Assembly: GCA_947499755.1 (NCBI GenBank)
Contig: CANMPU010000042.1
Coordinates: 1 to 7,379, forward strand
From: Betaproteobacteria bacterium
Lineage (GTDB): Bacteria > Pseudomonadota > Gammaproteobacteria > Burkholderiales > CANMPU01
DNA: 7,379 nucleotides
Reading direction: 5' to 3'
In this document: positions 6,584 to 7,379 of the stretch, piece after piece
Layout: every line of letters begins with the position of its first letter
Numbering within the stretch: the first letter of the stretch is position 1
Position numbers and translations under genes: made by a program
Notes under the pieces: generated by a model
Databases searched by the model: none
What the model was told of the DNA's origin: nothing
The model's input: the letters and a program-made list of their open reading frames with translations, nothing else

Positions 6584-6613
6584 TTGACTCGATTTTAGAG
6601 TCTTAAATATTAG
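6584..6613 (+). promoter_or_regulatory. Possible sigma-70 promoter before the rRNA methyltransferase gene
   Basis: TTGACT (6584-6589, five of six matches to the -35 consensus) is followed after 18 bases by TATTAG (6608-6613, four of six matches to the -10 consensus) in an AT-rich stretch. A transcript from here would begin only a few bases before the ATG at 6625 and would have almost no leader. It is the best candidate in the 123-base gap, the largest gap in the window, but spacing and fit are mediocre. Confidence 0.25.
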
Positions 6614-6624
6614 TAAATAAATCT

Positions 6625-7379
6625 ATGATGAACCTCGAATCCTTTTTTTCTCCATGCCCTAGGGGTTTAGAAACTTTGCTTACGGCTGAATTGCAGCAAA
6701 TGGGTGCCAATGACATTGTCGCGGTAGACGGCGGTGTGGGGTTTAGTGGTGCATTTACCTTGTCGTATCGAGTCAATCTCGAAAGCAGAATAGCGAGTAG
6801 AGTTCTTTGGAGGGTCGGCTCGGGAAATTATGCGAACGAACAGGATGTCTATCGTGCCGTCTGTCGCTTGTCCTGGGCAGATTGGTTTAGCCCCGATCTT
6901 AGTATACGCGTCGCGGTAACGGCAACCAGGTCGCCGTTGAAGAGTTTAGATTTTATTACATTAAAAATTAAAGACGCGGTGTGCGATAGCTTCCGCAACA
7001 AGACCCAACGCCGCCCTAACGTTGCGAAACATGAACCGGACGTACGGATTCACGGCTATTTCGACGCAACATCGTTTGCCATTTATGTCGATACCTCCGG
7101 AGATCCGTTGTTTAAAAGAGGATATCGTGTTGCAAGCGGTGAGGCGGCAATTCGCGAGAACCTCGCTGCCGGCCTATTGCGTCTCGCACAATGGTCGCCG
7201 GGCATAGCGCTCTTGGATCCCATGTGTGGAAGCGGCACCATATTGATAGAGGCGGCGCTAATTGCGCTGGAGATTGCTCCGGGATTAGCGCGTCAGTTCG
7301 CGTTCGAAAAATTAAGTAACTTTGATTCTCCACAGTGGGATCACTTACGTGAGCAATGCGCTCACCGCAAAAAGGCCAC
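6625..7379 (+). CDS. rlmL: THUMP-domain SAM-dependent 23S rRNA methyltransferase, RlmL type (N-terminal part)
   Basis: An incomplete gene: 251 codons are visible and the frame runs off the window without a stop. The sequence resembles E. coli RlmL, which makes N2-methylguanosine at position 2445 of 23S rRNA. Near the start is FFSPCPRGLETLLTAEL (7-23). An N-terminal ferredoxin-like and THUMP region extends to about residue 150, with SRIASRVLWRVG (54-65), LDFITLKIKDAVCD (108-121) and PDVRIHGYFDA (138-148). Then come DTSGDPLFKRGYR (156-168), ENLAAGLL and the SAM-binding motif DPMCGSGT (198-205). The second catalytic motif, NPPY-like, should lie beyond the window. Many relatives have a single methyltransferase domain of roughly 400 residues, unlike the fused enterobacterial RlmKL; which type this is cannot be seen. 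Two adjacent ATGs (6625 and 6628) could start it; neither has a Shine-Dalgarno sequence. Confidence 0.87.
   Translation, partial: MMNLESFFSPCPRGLETLLTAELQQMGANDIVAVDGGVGFSGAFTLSYRVNLESRIASRVLWRVGSGNYANEQDVYRAVCRLSWADWFSPDLSIRVAVTATRSPLKSLDFITLKIKDAVCDSFRNKTQRRPNVAKHEPDVRIHGYFDATSFAIYVDTSGDPLFKRGYRVASGEAAIRENLAAGLLRLAQWSPGIALLDPMCGSGTILIEAALIALEIAPGLARQFAFEKLSNFDSPQWDHLREQCAHRKKA

Noticed and set aside
6586..6602. Inverted repeat GACTC...GAGTC before the methyltransferase gene
   Set aside because: Only five base pairs with a seven-base loop and no T-run directly after it; this is within chance expectation.
7022..7207. Small plus-strand open frame of 61 codons
   Set aside because: It sits in a different frame inside the RlmL-type gene, which reads through the whole interval with conserved motifs.

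Overview
The window reads as ordinary chromosomal DNA of a proteobacterium, most likely a betaproteobacterium of moderate GC (mid to upper 40s per cent by eye). That placement is an inference from how familiar the NodI/NodJ-type ABC pair, the short HemJ, the secreted HIRAN protein and the THUMP methyltransferase look. No 16S rRNA or other phylogenetic marker is present. I see no phage, transposon, integrase, CRISPR, tRNA or rRNA sequence. Genes are packed tightly: the longest gap is 123 bases and no stretch over 300 bases lacks a gene.

Left part (1-3089). The window opens inside the 3' end of a polyamine-type periplasmic binding protein (PotD/PotF family). A 369-residue VanZ-family membrane protein follows on the same strand. 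A 545-residue tandem-domain SagB/ThcOx-type nitroreductase lies on the minus strand. The VanZ and nitroreductase genes converge and share four bases at their stop codons.

Middle part (3090-6501). A 69-base divergent spacer separates the nitroreductase from six plus-strand genes with gaps of only 11 to 27 bases, so they are probably one transcription unit. In order they encode a MazG-like/dCTPase-type nucleotide pyrophosphohydrolase, a thioredoxin-like [2Fe-2S] ferredoxin, an ABC ATPase (NodI type), its ABC-2 permease (NodJ type), HemJ-type protoporphyrinogen IX oxidase and a small exported HIRAN-domain protein. Only the ATPase and permease have an obvious shared job: an exporter of unknown substrate. 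The others cover nucleotide-pool cleaning, an iron-sulfur redox protein and a late haem-synthesis step.

Right part (6502-7379). After a 123-base AT-rich gap comes the first 251 codons of an RlmL-type THUMP/SAM-dependent 23S rRNA methyltransferase, cut by the window edge.

I found no convincing undescribed system. The points most worth a second look are the HIRAN domain behind a signal peptide, the stand-alone tandem SagB-like enzyme without azole-peptide partners, and the unexplained membrane half of the VanZ protein.
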